NCBI GenBank assembly: GCA_017520705.1
Contig: JAFXFF010000040.1
Coordinates: 1 to 64,000 of the forward strand
Length of the DNA: 64,000 nt
Direction of reading: 5' to 3'
Origin: Clostridia bacterium
GTDB lineage: Bacteria > Bacillota > Clostridia > Oscillospirales > Acutalibacteraceae
The position numbers and the translations under genes were made by a program. Under the pieces are notes generated by a model. It saw only the letters and a program-made list of their open reading frames with translations, did no database searches and had not been told where the DNA came from. This document shows, piece after piece, positions 36,432 through 46,034 of the stretch (its first letter is position 1; each line of letters starts with the position of its first letter).

Positions 36432-39400
36432 ATGGCAAAGCGTACCGATATTAAGAAGATTCTCATCATCGGCTCCGGCCCCATCGTCATTGGACAAGCG
36501 GCGGAATTTGACTATGCCGGCACCCAGGCCTGCCTTGCCCTGCGCGAGGAGGGCTACGAGGTGGTGCTGTGCAATTCCAACCCCGCCGCCATCATGACCG
36601 ATACCACCATCGCGGACAAGGTGTATATGGAGCCGCTGACCTTGGAGTATGTGGCCAAGATCCTCCGCTACGAGCGTCCCGATGCCATCGTCCCGGGCAT
36701 CGGCGGCCAGACGGGCCTGAATCTGGCCATGCAGCTGGAGAAAAAGGGCATCCTCAAGGAGTGCGGCGTGGAGCTGCTGGGTACCACCAGCGAGTCCATT
36801 GAGCGCGCCGAGGACCGCGAGATGTTTAAGGAGCTGTGCCAGTCCATCGGCGAACCGGTGATTCCCTCCGAGATCACCTACAATCTGGACGAGGCCAAGG
36901 CCGCGGCAGAGCGCATCGGCTATCCCGTGGTGCTGCGTCCCGCCTTTACCTTAGGCGGCACCGGCGGTGGCTTTGCCTATAATGAGCAGGAGCTGCTGGA
37001 GATCGGCAAAAATGCCTTCAAGCTATCTCCCGTCCATCAGGTGCTGATTGAAAAGTCCGTCAAGGGCTACAAAGAGATCGAGTTTGAGGTCATGCGCGAT
37101 TCTGCCGACAACGCCATCACCATCTGCGGTATGGAGAACGTGGACCCTGTGGGTGTCCACACCGGCGACTCGGTGGTGGTGGCCCCCATCCTGTCCCTGA
37201 GCGCAGAGGACCACAAGCGCCTCAACGACTCTGCCATTAAGATCATCCGTGAGCTGAAGATTTCCGGCGGCTGCAATGTGCAGTACGCCCTCAACCCCGA
37301 GACGGGCGAGTATTACCTCATCGAGGTCAATCCCCGCGTGTCCCGTTCCTCCGCCCTGGCCTCCAAGGCCAGCGGCTATCCCATTGCCCGCGTCACCGCC
37401 AAGATCGCGGTGGGCATGACCCTGGACGAGATCCCCGTGGCGGGCGGCACCGCCGCCATCGAGCCCCGCCTCGACTACATCGTGGCCAAGTTCCCCCGCT
37501 TCCCCTTTGATAAGTTCACCTCCGCCCCCAACACCCTGGGCACTCAGATGAAGGCCACCGGCGAGGTAATGGGCATCGGCTCCACCCTGGACGAGTGCTT
37601 CCTCAAATCCGTTCGCTCGCTGGAGACCGGCGTCTGCCACTTCCATATGGCAAAGTTCGACGGTATGAGCCGTCAGGAGCTGTTCGCCTACATCGCTGAG
37701 AGTAAGGATGATAACATCTTTGCCATCACCCAGCTCATTCGCTTGGGCGTGGGCATCGCCGAGCTGCACGAGGCCACCAAGATCACCGATATTTTTCTCG
37801 AGAGCCTCGCCCGTATTGTGGCGATGGAGCGCCGCCTGACCGAAAGCCACGACGCCGACACCCTCCGCGCCGCCAAGGTGATGGGCTTCGGCGACGCCTA
37901 CATCGCCAAACTGTGGGGTATCAAGGAGACCGAGGTCTACGCTATGCGTAAGGCCGAGGGCATCATCCCCGTCTTCCGTATGGTGGACACCCTCCACACC
38001 GGTGCGTATATCGCCTATCTTTACTCCTCCTATCAGGGCGTCAACGATTCTCGCCTGACGGATAAGAAGAAGATCGTGGTGCTGGGCGCCGGTCCCATCC
38101 GCATCGGACAGGGCGTGGAATTCGACTATTCCACCGTCCACGCGGTGCAGACCATCAAAAATTCCGGCTACGAGGCCATCATCATCAACAACAACCCCGA
38201 AACGGTATCCACCGATTACACCACCGCCGACAAGCTGTATTTCGAGCCCCTCACCCCAGAGGACGTGATGGCGATCATCGATTTTGAGAAGCCGGAGGGG
38301 GTCATCGCCTCCTTGGGCGGACAGACCGCCATTAATTTGGCACAGCCCCTGATGGATCGCGGCGTCAAGATCATCGGCACCGACTGCGCCGCCATCGAGC
38401 GGGCGGAGAACCGCGACTCCTTCGAGAAAATTCTGCGGGAATTGAACATTCCCCAGCCCAAGGGCCGCGCCGTCACCCGCATCGAGGACGGCATCGCCGC
38501 CGCCAACGACATCGGCTATCCCGTGCTGGTGCGCCCCTCCTTCGTGTTGGGCGGCCGTGCCATGCAGATCGTGGCAAAGGATGAGGACCTGCGCCACTAC
38601 CTCAAGACCGCCGTGGAGATCGATGAGGACAAGCCCGTGCTGGTGGATAAGTATCTGGCGGGCAAGGAGGTGGAGGTGGACGCCATCTGCGACGGCATCG
38701 ACGTGTTCGTTCCCGGTATTATGGAGCTGGTGGAGCGCACCGGTGTCCATTCCGGCGACTCCATCTCGGTGTATCCCGCCCTCTCGATTTCCGACAAGGT
38801 CAAGGGCACCATCCTGCAATACACCAAAAAGCTGGGTTTGGGCATCGGCATCATCGGCCTGTTCAACATCCAGTTCATCGTGGATAAGGACGACAATGTC
38901 TTTATCATCGAGGTCAACCCTCGTTCCTCCCGTACCGTTCCCTTCCTGTCCAAGGCCACCGGCTATTCTCTGGCGGACATCGCCACCGAGGTCATCCTGG
39001 GCAAGACGCTGAAGGAGCAGGGCATCTTCTGTCTCTATCCCGAGGAAAAGAGCCGTTACTACGTCAAGGTGCCGGTCTTCTCCTTTAACAAGATCAAGGG
39101 TCTGGACGCTTACTTGTCCCCCGAGATGAAGTCCACCGGCGAGGCCATCGGCTACGACGACACCCTCCATCGCGCTATGTGCAAGGCGCTGATTGCCGGC
39201 GGTGTCAACCTGCAGAATTACGGCACCGTGCTGGTCACCCTCGCCAACGAGGACAAGGAGGAGGCGCTGCCTCTGGTGCGCCGCTTCTACGATATGGGCT
39301 TCAACATCGAGGCCACCGCCGGCACCGCCAGGTTCCTCAAGGAGAACGGCATTCGCTCCCGTGTGCGCGGCAAATTGTCCGACGGCAGCGAGGAGATTCT

Positions 39401-39605
39401 GGACTCCATCCGCGCGGGCTACGTCAGCTACGTTATCAACACCCGTTCGATCCTGTCCGGTGTCCACAATAACGACGGCGAGTATATCCGCCGCTGCGCT
39501 GTGGAGAACGGCGTGACGTTGTTCTCCAATCTGGACACCGTCCGCATCGTGCTGGACGTGCTGGAGGAGATGACCATCAAGGTATCCACCATCGACGCGA
39601 AGTAA
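36432..39605 (+). CDS. carB: Carbamoyl-phosphate synthase large subunit
   Basis: A 1057-residue synthetase that makes carbamoyl phosphate from ammonia, bicarbonate and two ATP. It shows the internal duplication of the family: the first half starts KKILIIGSGPIVIGQAAEFD and the second KKIVVLGAGPIRIGQGVEFD (from about residue 545). Each half has an ATP-grasp domain, and an allosteric MGS-like domain ends the protein. The small glutaminase subunit (carA) is not next to it or anywhere in the window. It is followed by a repeat element and then pyrK. Confidence 0.96.
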   Translation: MAKRTDIKKILIIGSGPIVIGQAAEFDYAGTQACLALREEGYEVVLCNSNPAAIMTDTTIADKVYMEPLTLEYVAKILRYERPDAIVPGIGGQTGLNLAMQLEKKGILKECGVELLGTTSESIERAEDREMFKELCQSIGEPVIPSEITYNLDEAKAAAERIGYPVVLRPAFTLGGTGGGFAYNEQELLEIGKNAFKLSPVHQVLIEKSVKGYKEIEFEVMRDSADNAITICGMENVDPVGVHTGDSVVVAPILSLSAEDHKRLNDSAIKIIRELKISGGCNVQYALNPETGEYYLIEVNPRVSRSSALASKASGYPIARVTAKIAVGMTLDEIPVAGGTAAIEPRLDYIVAKFPRFPFDKFTSAPNTLGTQMKATGEVMGIGSTLDECFLKSVRSLETGVCHFHMAKFDGMSRQELFAYIAESKDDNIFAITQLIRLGVGIAELHEATKITDIFLESLARIVAMERRLTESHDADTLRAAKVMGFGDAYIAKLWGIKETEVYAMRKAEGIIPVFRMVDTLHTGAYIAYLYSSYQGVNDSRLTDKKKIVVLGAGPIRIGQGVEFDYSTVHAVQTIKNSGYEAIIINNNPETVSTDYTTADKLYFEPLTPEDVMAIIDFEKPEGVIASLGGQTAINLAQPLMDRGVKIIGTDCAAIERAENRDSFEKILRELNIPQPKGRAVTRIEDGIAAANDIGYPVLVRPSFVLGGRAMQIVAKDEDLRHYLKTAVEIDEDKPVLVDKYLAGKEVEVDAICDGIDVFVPGIMELVERTGVHSGDSISVYPALSISDKVKGTILQYTKKLGLGIGIIGLFNIQFIVDKDDNVFIIEVNPRSSRTVPFLSKATGYSLADIATEVILGKTLKEQGIFCLYPEEKSRYYVKVPVFSFNKIKGLDAYLSPEMKSTGEAIGYDDTLHRAMCKALIAGGVNLQNYGTVLVTLANEDKEEALPLVRRFYDMGFNIEATAGTARFLKENGIRSRVRGKLSDGSEEILDSIRAGYVSYVINTRSILSGVHNNDGEYIRRCAVENGVTLFSNLDTVRIVLDVLEEMTIKVSTIDAK

Positions 39606-39617
39606 GTTTGAACAGAG

Positions 39618-39822
39618 TGAAGGCTCCCTCCCCGAGGGAGCTGTCACGGCGGTAGCCGTGACCGGGGGAGTTGCCGCCGACAGGCGGCATAAAAGAAAGC
39701 TCCCTCCGGCACCACCTGCGGTGGTGCCACCTTCACTCGCCGTGAAACGGCCCCCTTTTTGTCTGCTTCGCAGACATTTCCCCCGCTATCGGGGGAAATC
39801 TGCCTCAAGAGGGAGGCTAATC
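39618..39822. repeat. Composite inverted-repeat element, copy B1 (with inserted module)
   Basis: A 205-base element between carB and pyrK. GGCTCCCTC-CCC-GAGGGAGC leads, then GTCACGGC-GGTA-GCCGTGAC and GCCGCC-GACA-GGCGGC hairpins, GGGGGAGT facing GCTCCCTCC, then GGCACCACC-TGC-GGTGGTGCC. The module at 39736-39800 is shared with copy A1, here with hairpin GTCTGC-TTC-GCAGAC in place of GTCACC-TTC-GGTGAC. Confidence 0.83.
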
Positions 39823-39850
39823 TTGACTTCCCTTCTGCAAAGGAGCCATT

Positions 39851-40582
39851 ATGAAGCAAACCATTTTTACCATAACCGAAAACACCCCCCTCACCGCCAC
39901 CGTGTATCGAATGGTGCTGACGGGGGACACCGACGGCATCGCCACCGGCCAGTTTGTCAACATTCTGCTGGACGGTCTTTACCTGCGCCGCCCCATTTCT
40001 GTCTGCGATTGTCAGGGCGATACCCTCACCCTCCTCTATAAGGTGGTAGGCAAGGGCACGGCTCAGATGGCGGCCATGATCGCCGGTCAGACGCTGGACC
40101 TGTTGACGGGTCTGGGCAACGGCTACGACCTGTCTAAGGCGGGGGATAAGCCCCTGCTCATCGGCGGCGGTGTGGGTGTGCCGCCCCTCTATATGCTGGC
40201 GCGTCAGTTGCGTGAACAAGGCAAGGCCGTGTCGGTGATTCTCGGCTTTAACACCGCCGACGAGGTGTTTTACGAGCAGGAGTTCAAGGCTCTGGGCTGT
40301 GACGTCACCGTCACCACCGCCGACGGCAGCCACGGGGTCAAGGGTTTTGTCACCGCCGCCCTGCCTGTCGATTACAGCTATTTCTACACCTGCGGCCCCG
40401 AGCCGATGTTAAAGGCGGTGTACAAGGCCACCGCCACCTCGGGCCAGTTCAGCTTTGAGGAGCGAATGGGTTGCGGCTTCGGTGCTTGTATGGGTTGCTC
40501 CTGCAAGGTGATTACGGGCTACAAGCGCATCTGCAAAGACGGCCCCGTGCTGGAAAAGGAGGAGATCTTATGGGACGCTTAA
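39851..40582 (+). CDS. pyrK: Dihydroorotate dehydrogenase B, electron transfer subunit
   Basis: A 243-residue FAD and [2Fe-2S] protein that lets PyrD pass electrons to NAD. LYLRRPISVCD binds FAD, GGGVGVPPLYMLA starts the NAD half, and the cluster cysteines lie in GCGFGACMGCSCK with a further Cys in YKRICKDGP. The gene overlaps pyrD by 13 bases. Presence of PyrK shows the class IB (NAD-dependent) enzyme. Confidence 0.94.
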   Translation: MKQTIFTITENTPLTATVYRMVLTGDTDGIATGQFVNILLDGLYLRRPISVCDCQGDTLTLLYKVVGKGTAQMAAMIAGQTLDLLTGLGNGYDLSKAGDKPLLIGGGVGVPPLYMLARQLREQGKAVSVILGFNTADEVFYEQEFKALGCDVTVTTADGSHGVKGFVTAALPVDYSYFYTCGPEPMLKAVYKATATSGQFSFEERMGCGFGACMGCSCKVITGYKRICKDGPVLEKEEILWDA

Positions 40583-41481
40583 GTGTCACTCTCTGCGGCA
40601 TCGAGATGGATAACCCCGTCATCCCCGCCTCCGGCACCTTTGGCTTCGGCTATGAGTTCGCCGAATTGTACGACATCAATATTTTGGGCACTTTCTCGTT
40701 TAAGGGCACCACCAAAGACCCTCGTTTCGGCAATCCCACCCCCCGTATCGCCGAGTGCACCGCGGGTATGATCAACGCCGTCGGTTTGCAGAATCCCGGC
40801 GTGGACAAGGTCATCGCCGAGGAGTTGCCCAAGCTGAAAACCTGCTTCCACAAGCCGGTGATGGCGAATGTCAGCGGTTTTTCCGTCCCCGACTACGCCT
40901 ACACCTGCGAAAAACTGGATAAAGAGGAGCAGGTGGGTTGGTTGGAGGTCAACGTCAGTTGCCCCAACGTCCACGGCGGCGGTATGAGCTTCGGCACCAG
41001 CCCCGAGGCGGCGGCGGAGGTGGTGCGGGCGGTCAAGGCCGTCACCACAAAGCCGGTCATCGTGAAACTCAGCCCCAACGTCACCGACATTGTGGCGATC
41101 GCCAAGGCCTGCGAAGCGGCCGGTGCCGACGGCATCAGCCTGATCAATACTCTGCTGGGTATGCGCATCGACCTGCGCACCAAGAAGCCGGTGATCGCCA
41201 ATAAGATGGGCGGCTTCTCCGGCCCTGCCATCTTCCCGGTGGCGGTGCGGATGGTGTATCAGGTGGCCCACGCCGTGAACATTCCCGTTGTTGGTATGGG
41301 CGGTGTCTCCACCGCCGAGGACGTCATCGAGATGATGCTGGCAGGTGCCACCGCCGTGGAGGTGGGCGCCGCCAATCTGGTAGACCCTTATGCATGTGAA
41401 AAGATGATCCGTGACCTGCCTGCGGTAATGGACCGCTACGGCATCGCGAATTTAAAGGATATTATAGGAGGAGTTCAGTAA
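40570..41481 (+). CDS. pyrD: Dihydroorotate dehydrogenase B, catalytic subunit
   Basis: A 303-residue FMN barrel protein. The catalytic cysteine is C131 in EVNVSCPNVHGGG; ANVSGF, KLSPNVTDI and the FMN phosphate loop VVGMGGVSTAEDVIEMMLAGATAVEVGAA are present. The ATG at 40570 lies inside the pyrK gene, behind AAGGAGGAG. The stop overlaps the start of pyrF (TAATG). Confidence 0.95.
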   Translation: MGRLSVTLCGIEMDNPVIPASGTFGFGYEFAELYDINILGTFSFKGTTKDPRFGNPTPRIAECTAGMINAVGLQNPGVDKVIAEELPKLKTCFHKPVMANVSGFSVPDYAYTCEKLDKEEQVGWLEVNVSCPNVHGGGMSFGTSPEAAAEVVRAVKAVTTKPVIVKLSPNVTDIVAIAKACEAAGADGISLINTLLGMRIDLRTKKPVIANKMGGFSGPAIFPVAVRMVYQVAHAVNIPVVGMGGVSTAEDVIEMMLAGATAVEVGAANLVDPYACEKMIRDLPAVMDRYGIANLKDIIGGVQ

Positions 41482-42179
41482 TGGGTAAGGACGTCATTGT
41501 TGCCTGCGATTTTGCCAATGCCGATCAGGTGTTTGGTTTTTTGGATAAGTTCACGGGGCGTAAGCCTTTCGTGAAGATCGGTATGGAGCTGTTCTATGCC
41601 GAGGGCCCCGCGATTGTCAAGGAGATCAAGCGCAGAGGACACAAGATTTTCCTCGATTTGAAACTTCACGACATCCCCAACACGGTGAAAAAGTCTATGA
41701 GCGTGCTGTCCAACTTGGATGTGGACATCACCAATCTCCACGCCGCCGGCACCGTGCGGATGATGGAGGCCGCCATCGAGGGCCTCACCCGTCCCGACGG
41801 CACCCGTCCCCTGCTGATCGCGGTGACCCAGCTCACCTCCACCGACCAGGAGGCAATGGAGAACGACCTGCTGATTCGCGAGCCCATCGACCGGGTTGTG
41901 ATGCATTACGCCGCCAACGCTAAGAAAGCGGGTCTGGACGGCGTGGTCTGCTCTCCGCTGGAGGCGGGCAAGGTGCACGACACCTGCGGCGCCGATTTTA
42001 TCACCGTCACCCCCGGTGTCCGCTTCGCCGACGGCGACGTGGGCGACCAGAAGCGGGTGATGACCCCTGCCGCCGCTAAGGAGATCGGCTCCGACTATAT
42101 CGTGGTGGGTCGTCCCATCACCGCCGCCATCGACCCCGTCGCCGCCTACGAGCGCTGCGTGGCGGAATTCTGCGATTGA
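41481..42179 (+). CDS. pyrF: Orotidine 5'-phosphate decarboxylase
   Basis: A 232-residue barrel enzyme making UMP from OMP. The catalytic Lys-Asp network is in IFLDLKLHDIPNT, and VACDFANADQ and TPGVRFADGDVGDQKRVMTP are conserved. It starts at a one-base overlap with the pyrD stop behind AGGAGG. It is followed by a 299-base gap that holds repeat element A3. Confidence 0.95.
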   Translation: MGKDVIVACDFANADQVFGFLDKFTGRKPFVKIGMELFYAEGPAIVKEIKRRGHKIFLDLKLHDIPNTVKKSMSVLSNLDVDITNLHAAGTVRMMEAAIEGLTRPDGTRPLLIAVTQLTSTDQEAMENDLLIREPIDRVVMHYAANAKKAGLDGVVCSPLEAGKVHDTCGADFITVTPGVRFADGDVGDQKRVMTPAAAKEIGSDYIVVGRPITAAIDPVAAYERCVAEFCD

Positions 42180-42208
42180 GATTGGCGATTACGCTTGAGG
42201 AGAGAAAA

Positions 42209-42389
42209 TAGCCGCGTTAGCGGCGTGCCTCCCTTGTGTAAAGGGAGGTGGCAAAAATCTCTGATTTTTGACGGAGGGATTGTCGTTCTCATGCTACATC
42301 ACCAGCGATGATCACAATCCCCCAGTCATTTACGACGTAAATGACAGCCCCCTTTACACAAGGGGGCCACGCCACCTGCGGTGGCTAAG
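42209..42389. repeat. Composite inverted-repeat element, copy A3
   Basis: A 181-base element between pyrF and pyrE. Terminal hairpins are GCCGC-GTTA-GCGGC and GCCACC-TGC-GGTGGC. It has conserved arms TTGTGTAAAGGGAGG and CCCCCTTTACACAA, GGAGGGATTGT and ACAATCCCCC. Inner hairpins are AAAAATC-TCT-GATTTTT and GTCATTTAC-GAC-GTAAATGAC. The rest of the 42180-42478 gap shows nothing else. Confidence 0.88.
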
Positions 42390-42478
42390 GGCTCTATCCA
42401 ACCTATGATAGAAACTCACCCTTACAATCCCGAACCGACTTTGGTTCATTACTCATTGATTTGAAGGAGGACAACGAT

Positions 42479-43135
42479 ATGGAAGCCTACAAGAGAGAAT
42501 TTATCCAATTCCTGCAGAGTGCAGGCGTGCTGAAATTCGGCGATTTCACCGCCAAATCCGGCCGCAAGATCCCCTATTTCATCAATGCCGGTATGATCAA
42601 GACCGGCAACGACATCGCCCGCCTGGGCGAGTTCTACGCCAAGGCCTATTTTGAGAAATTGGGCGCAAAACCCGCCGTGCTGTACGGCCCTGCCTATAAG
42701 GGCATCTCTCTGTCGGTGTCCGCCGCCGTGGCGCTGTCCAAAAACGGTCTCAACGTCCCCTTCTTCTTCAACCGTAAAGAGGTGAAGGATCACGGCGAGG
42801 GCGGCGTGTTCGTGGGCTACGTACCTCAGGCAGGCGAGGAGATCGTCATCATCGAGGACGTGATCACCGCCGGCACCGCCATCCGCGAGAGTATGGAGAT
42901 CCTCAGCCATTTGGAGGGCTGCAAGGTGGCCGCCACCTTCATTATGGTGGACCGCAAGGAAAAAGGTCAGACCGACAAGGGTGCCATGCAGGAGATCGAG
43001 GAGCAGTTTGGCTTCCCCGTTTACTCTATCGTAGACGTCTACGATATCATCGAGTACCTCGAAGAGGATCCCGCTAACGAGGAGAACGTCACCCGTATCA
43101 AAAACTATCTGGCTGTGAACGGAGCAAACGCATGA
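42479..43135 (+). CDS. pyrE: Orotate phosphoribosyltransferase
   Basis: A 218-residue enzyme joining orotate and PRPP to OMP. The PRPP motif [19 protein letters not shown] is intact, and [17 protein letters not shown] is the phosphate-binding loop region. AAGGAGG fixes the ATG at 42479. The stop overlaps the start of pyrB by four bases. Confidence 0.95.
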   Translation: MEAYKREFIQFLQSAGVLKFGDFTAKSGRKIPYFINAGMIKTGNDIARLGEFYAKAYFEKLGAKPAVLYGPAYKGISLSVSAAVALSKNGLNVPFFFNRKEVKDHGEGGVFVGYVPQAGEEIVIIEDVITAGTAIRESMEILSHLEGCKVAATFIMVDRKEKGQTDKGAMQEIEEQFGFPVYSIVDVYDIIEYLEEDPANEENVTRIKNYLAVNGANA

Positions 43136-44199
43136 GAAGCTTAATTGACATTCCCGATTTTTCGGTGGCGGAGATCGATGCGCTGATTGCCACCGCCTGC
43201 GACATGATGGATCACCCCGACCAATACGCCGAGGCTTGCAAGCGCAAGAAGTTGGCCACACTCTTCTTCGAGCCCTCCACCCGCACCCGTCTCAGCTTTG
43301 AGGCGGCAATGCTGGAGCTGGGCGGCTCGGTGCTTGGTTTCTCCGCCGCCAACAATTCCTCCGCCGCCAAGGGCGAGAGCGTGGCGGACACCGCCAGGAC
43401 GGTGAGCTGTTATGCGGACATCATCGCTATGCGCCACCCCAAGGAGGGCGCGGCGCTGGTGGCGGCATCCGCCGCCTCCATCCCGGTCATCAACGCCGGC
43501 GACGGCGGCCATTGCCATCCCACCCAGACCCTCACCGACCTCTTAACCATCTATCGCGAAAAGGGACGGCTGAACAACCTGAAGGTGGGCTTCTGCGGCG
43601 ACTTAAAATTCGGCCGCACCGTTCATTCTCTTATCAACGCCCTGTCCCGCTACGAGGGCATCGAGATCGTGCTCATCTCCCCCGATGAGCTGAAACTGCC
43701 CGACTACGTCAAGCAGGATACGTTGGAAAAGAGCGGCATCCCCTATACCGAGACCGCCGATCTGGAGGGGGCGATCCCCACGCTGGATATTCTGTATATG
43801 ACCCGCATCCAGCAGGAGCGCTTTGCCAGCCGCGAGGAGTATCTGCGGCTGAAGGACAGCTATATTCTGGATCTGCCCAAGCTGGCAGACGCCAAATCCG
43901 ACCTGTGCATTCTTCATCCGTTGCCGCGGGTCAACGAGATCTCGGTGGCGGTGGACAACGACCCCCGCGCCTGCTATTTTAGGCAGGTGTTGTGCGGCAA
44001 ATACATCCGTATGGCGCTGATTCTCAAGCTGCTGGGCGAGGACGGCGCTAAACCCGCCGTCGACGGCGAGTCGGTGGAAGGGCTGTGCTGTCACAACCCT
44101 CACTGCATTACCTCTTGCGAGCAAGAGCTGCCTGCTTTGTTTAAGAAGACCGATAACGGCGTTTTCCGTTGCATATATTGCGAGACTAAGGCTAATTGA
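43132..44199 (+). CDS. pyrB: Aspartate carbamoyltransferase fused to a PyrI-type zinc domain
   Basis: A 355-residue protein. Residues 1-305 are a normal PyrB catalytic chain: [13 protein letters not shown] (carbamoyl phosphate), [15 protein letters not shown] and [10 protein letters not shown]. After a short linker there is a C-terminal domain with C320-x4-C325 and C347-x2-C350. This matches the cysteine spacing of the zinc domain of the regulatory chain PyrI (CPNSNC ... CKYC in E. coli). The allosteric nucleotide-binding domain of PyrI is missing. The zinc module may organise catalytic trimers without nucleotide control. It is coupled to pyrE by an ATGA overlap. Confidence 0.92.
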   Translation: MRSLIDIPDFSVAEIDALIATACDMMDHPDQYAEACKRKKLATLFFEPSTRTRLSFEAAMLELGGSVLGFSAANNSSAAKGESVADTARTVSCYADIIAMRHPKEGAALVAASAASIPVINAGDGGHCHPTQTLTDLLTIYREKGRLNNLKVGFCGDLKFGRTVHSLINALSRYEGIEIVLISPDELKLPDYVKQDTLEKSGIPYTETADLEGAIPTLDILYMTRIQQERFASREEYLRLKDSYILDLPKLADAKSDLCILHPLPRVNEISVAVDNDPRACYFRQVLCGKYIRMALILKLLGEDGAKPAVDGESVEGLCCHNPHCITSCEQELPALFKKTDNGVFRCIYCETKAN

Positions 44200-44214
44200 G
44201 AAAGGATGTTACCT

Positions 44215-45720
44215 ATGGCAAAAATTATCAACGAGCCCTCCCATACCTTTAACGAGTACCTGCTGATTCCCGGGTACTCCGACCACACCTGCATTCCCGC
44301 CAACGTCTCGCTGAAGACCCCCCTCACCAAGTTTAAGCGTGGGGAGAAGCCCGCCATCGAGATGAACATCCCTATGGTCTCCGCCATTATGCAGTCGGTC
44401 TCCGGCGACCGTCTGGCGGTGGCGCTGGCCACCGAGGGCGGCGTGTCCTTCATCTACGGTTCCCAGACCGTGGAGGACGAGGCCGCCATGGTCAAGCGCG
44501 CCAAGGATTTTAAGGCGGGTTTTGTCACCAGCGACAGCAATCTGCGCCCCGACAACACCCTGGCGGACGTCATTGCCCTTAAGGAGCAGACCGGCCACTC
44601 CACTGTGGCCGTCACCGAGGACGGCACCGCCGCCGGCCGCTTGGTGGGTATCGTTACCGGCCGTGACTATCGTGTGTCCCGTATGGACCCCGCCACCAAG
44701 GTGGGGGAGTTTATGACCCCTCTCGCCAAGCTGATCACCGCCCCCGAGGGCACCACCCTCAAGGAGGCTAACGACATCATTTGGGACCACAAGCTCAACT
44801 CTCTGCCCATCGTGGACGCCGAGGGTCGCCTGCTGTATTTCGTGTTCCGCAAGGACTACGATATGCATAAGCAGAATCCCAACGAGCTGTTGGACGCCGA
44901 CAAGCGCTACGTGGTGGGCGCGGGCATCAATACCCGCGACTACGCTCAGCGTGTACCTGCGCTGATCGAGGCCGGCGCCGACGTGCTGTGCATCGACTCC
45001 TCCGAGGGCTTCTCCGAGTGGCAGTCCCTCACCATCGATTGGATCCGCGAGCATTACGGCGACACCGTGAAGGTGGGCGCCGGCAATGTGGTGGATGCCG
45101 CCGGCTTCCGCTTCCTCGCTGACGCGGGCGCCGACTTTGTCAAGGTTGGTATCGGCGGCGGCTCCATCTGCATCACCCGTGAGACCAAGGGTATTGGCCG
45201 CGGTCAGGCCACCGCTCTGATCGAGGTCTGCGCCGAGCGTGACCGTTATTTCGAGGAGACCGGCGTGTACGTGCCCGTCTGCTCCGACGGCGGCATCGTC
45301 TACGACCACCACATCACCCTGGCGCTGGCCATGGGCGCCGATTTCGTGATGCTGGGCCGTTATTTCGCCCGCTTTGACGAGTCCCCCACCAACAAGGTGA
45401 ACATCGGCGGCACCTATTACAAAGAGTACTGGGGCGAGGGCTCCAGCCGCGCCCGTAACTGGATGCGTTACGACCTGGGCGGCGACAAGAAGCTGTCCTT
45501 CGAGGAGGGCGTGGACTCCTACGTCCCCTACGCCGGTAGCTTGAAAGATAACGTGGCTCTGTCCCTGTCCAAGGTGAAGTCCACCATGTGCAACTGCGGC
45601 GCCCTCACCATCCCCGAGCTGCAGGAGAAGGCTACCCTCACCCTGGTGTCCGCCACCAGCATCGTGGAGGGCGGCGCTCATGATGTTATACAGAAAGAAA
45701 AGAGTCTTTCCATCAAATAA
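44215..45720 (+). CDS. guaB: IMP dehydrogenase
   Basis: A 501-residue enzyme that oxidises IMP to XMP, the first step to GMP. The catalytic loop is [15 protein letters not shown] with Cys319; the flap has WMRYDLGG. Two CBS domains interrupt the barrel at about 100-215 ([35 protein letters not shown]). AAAGG precedes an ATG at 44215 at good spacing; an earlier in-frame start is too close. It follows pyrB by 15 bases and sits just before the purine operon, so it links the two pathways. Confidence 0.92.
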   Translation: MAKIINEPSHTFNEYLLIPGYSDHTCIPANVSLKTPLTKFKRGEKPAIEMNIPMVSAIMQSVSGDRLAVALATEGGVSFIYGSQTVEDEAAMVKRAKDFKAGFVTSDSNLRPDNTLADVIALKEQTGHSTVAVTEDGTAAGRLVGIVTGRDYRVSRMDPATKVGEFMTPLAKLITAPEGTTLKEANDIIWDHKLNSLPIVDAEGRLLYFVFRKDYDMHKQNPNELLDADKRYVVGAGINTRDYAQRVPALIEAGADVLCIDSSEGFSEWQSLTIDWIREHYGDTVKVGAGNVVDAAGFRFLADAGADFVKVGIGGGSICITRETKGIGRGQATALIEVCAERDRYFEETGVYVPVCSDGGIVYDHHITLALAMGADFVMLGRYFARFDESPTNKVNIGGTYYKEYWGEGSSRARNWMRYDLGGDKKLSFEEGVDSYVPYAGSLKDNVALSLSKVKSTMCNCGALTIPELQEKATLTLVSATSIVEGGAHDVIQKEKSLSIK

Positions 45721-45761
45721 TTGGTCAATACATAGAAAGTGAAAATACGCGCGTCTGTGCC

Positions 45762-45791
45762 TTGACACTATACCTTAAATTATGGTATAAT
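45762..45791 (+). promoter_or_regulatory. Sigma-A promoter of the purine operon
   Basis: TTGACA (45762-45767), an 18-base spacer and TATAAT (45786-45791), both consensus. It starts the leader carrying the ZTP riboswitch. Confidence 0.88.
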
Positions 45792-45809
45792 TTGATGGTC
45801 AAATGAATG

Positions 45810-45888
45810 GATTTTCCGCGACTGACGGATAATTGTGGAGCACCACAGAGGACCGGAAAATCTGATGCTTACGCCGACCGTCTGGGCA
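45810..45888 (+). promoter_or_regulatory. ZTP (pfl) riboswitch aptamer upstream of purE
   Basis: P1 is formed by GATTTTCCG (45810-45818) and CGGAAAATC (45854-45862). CGACTGACGGA (45819-45829) leads into the hairpin TTGTGG-AGCA-CCACAG. The 3' part GCCGACCGTCTGGGC (45873-45887) can form a pseudoknot with CTGACGG. This is the arrangement of ZTP-sensing pfl RNAs, which turn on purine and one-carbon genes when ZMP/ZTP builds up. It fits the downstream pur genes and fhs. Assignment is by recall of the class pattern. Confidence 0.85.
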
Positions 45889-45930
45889 CAGTTTTCTCAC
45901 CCGAGATAACTGTGCCCTTTTCTGTTTTTT
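45884..45930 (+). terminator. Riboswitch-controlled terminator
   Basis: GGGCACAGTT (45884-45893) pairs with AACTGTGCCC (45908-45917), then TTTTCTGTTTTTT. Its 5' arm uses the last bases of the aptamer, so ligand binding should block the terminator, as in known ZTP switches. Confidence 0.85.
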
Positions 45931-45947
45931 AGCCAATCTCAACTGTC

Positions 45948-45999
45948 TTGTAGGGACGACCATCGGTCGTCCGCGGACGGGCATTGTCCGTTCCTACAA
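45948..45999. repeat. Compound hairpin, TTGTAGGGACG type
   Basis: TTGTAGGGACG at one end and CGTTCCTACAA at the other enclose GGACGACC-ATC-GGTCGTCC and CGGACGG...CCGTTCC. Related to the shorter hairpin at 23055-23077. It lies between the riboswitch terminator and purE. Confidence 0.6.
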
Positions 46000-46034
46000 T
46001 GGGTTTTCCATTTTTAAACAGGAGGTACCAATCC

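Noticed and set aside
37023..39647. An 874-codon open frame antisense to carB
   Set aside because: GC-rich coding sequence gives long shadow frames; it has no ribosome binding site and the composition of an antisense shadow. Similar shadows oppose atpA, atpD, guaB and the purine genes.
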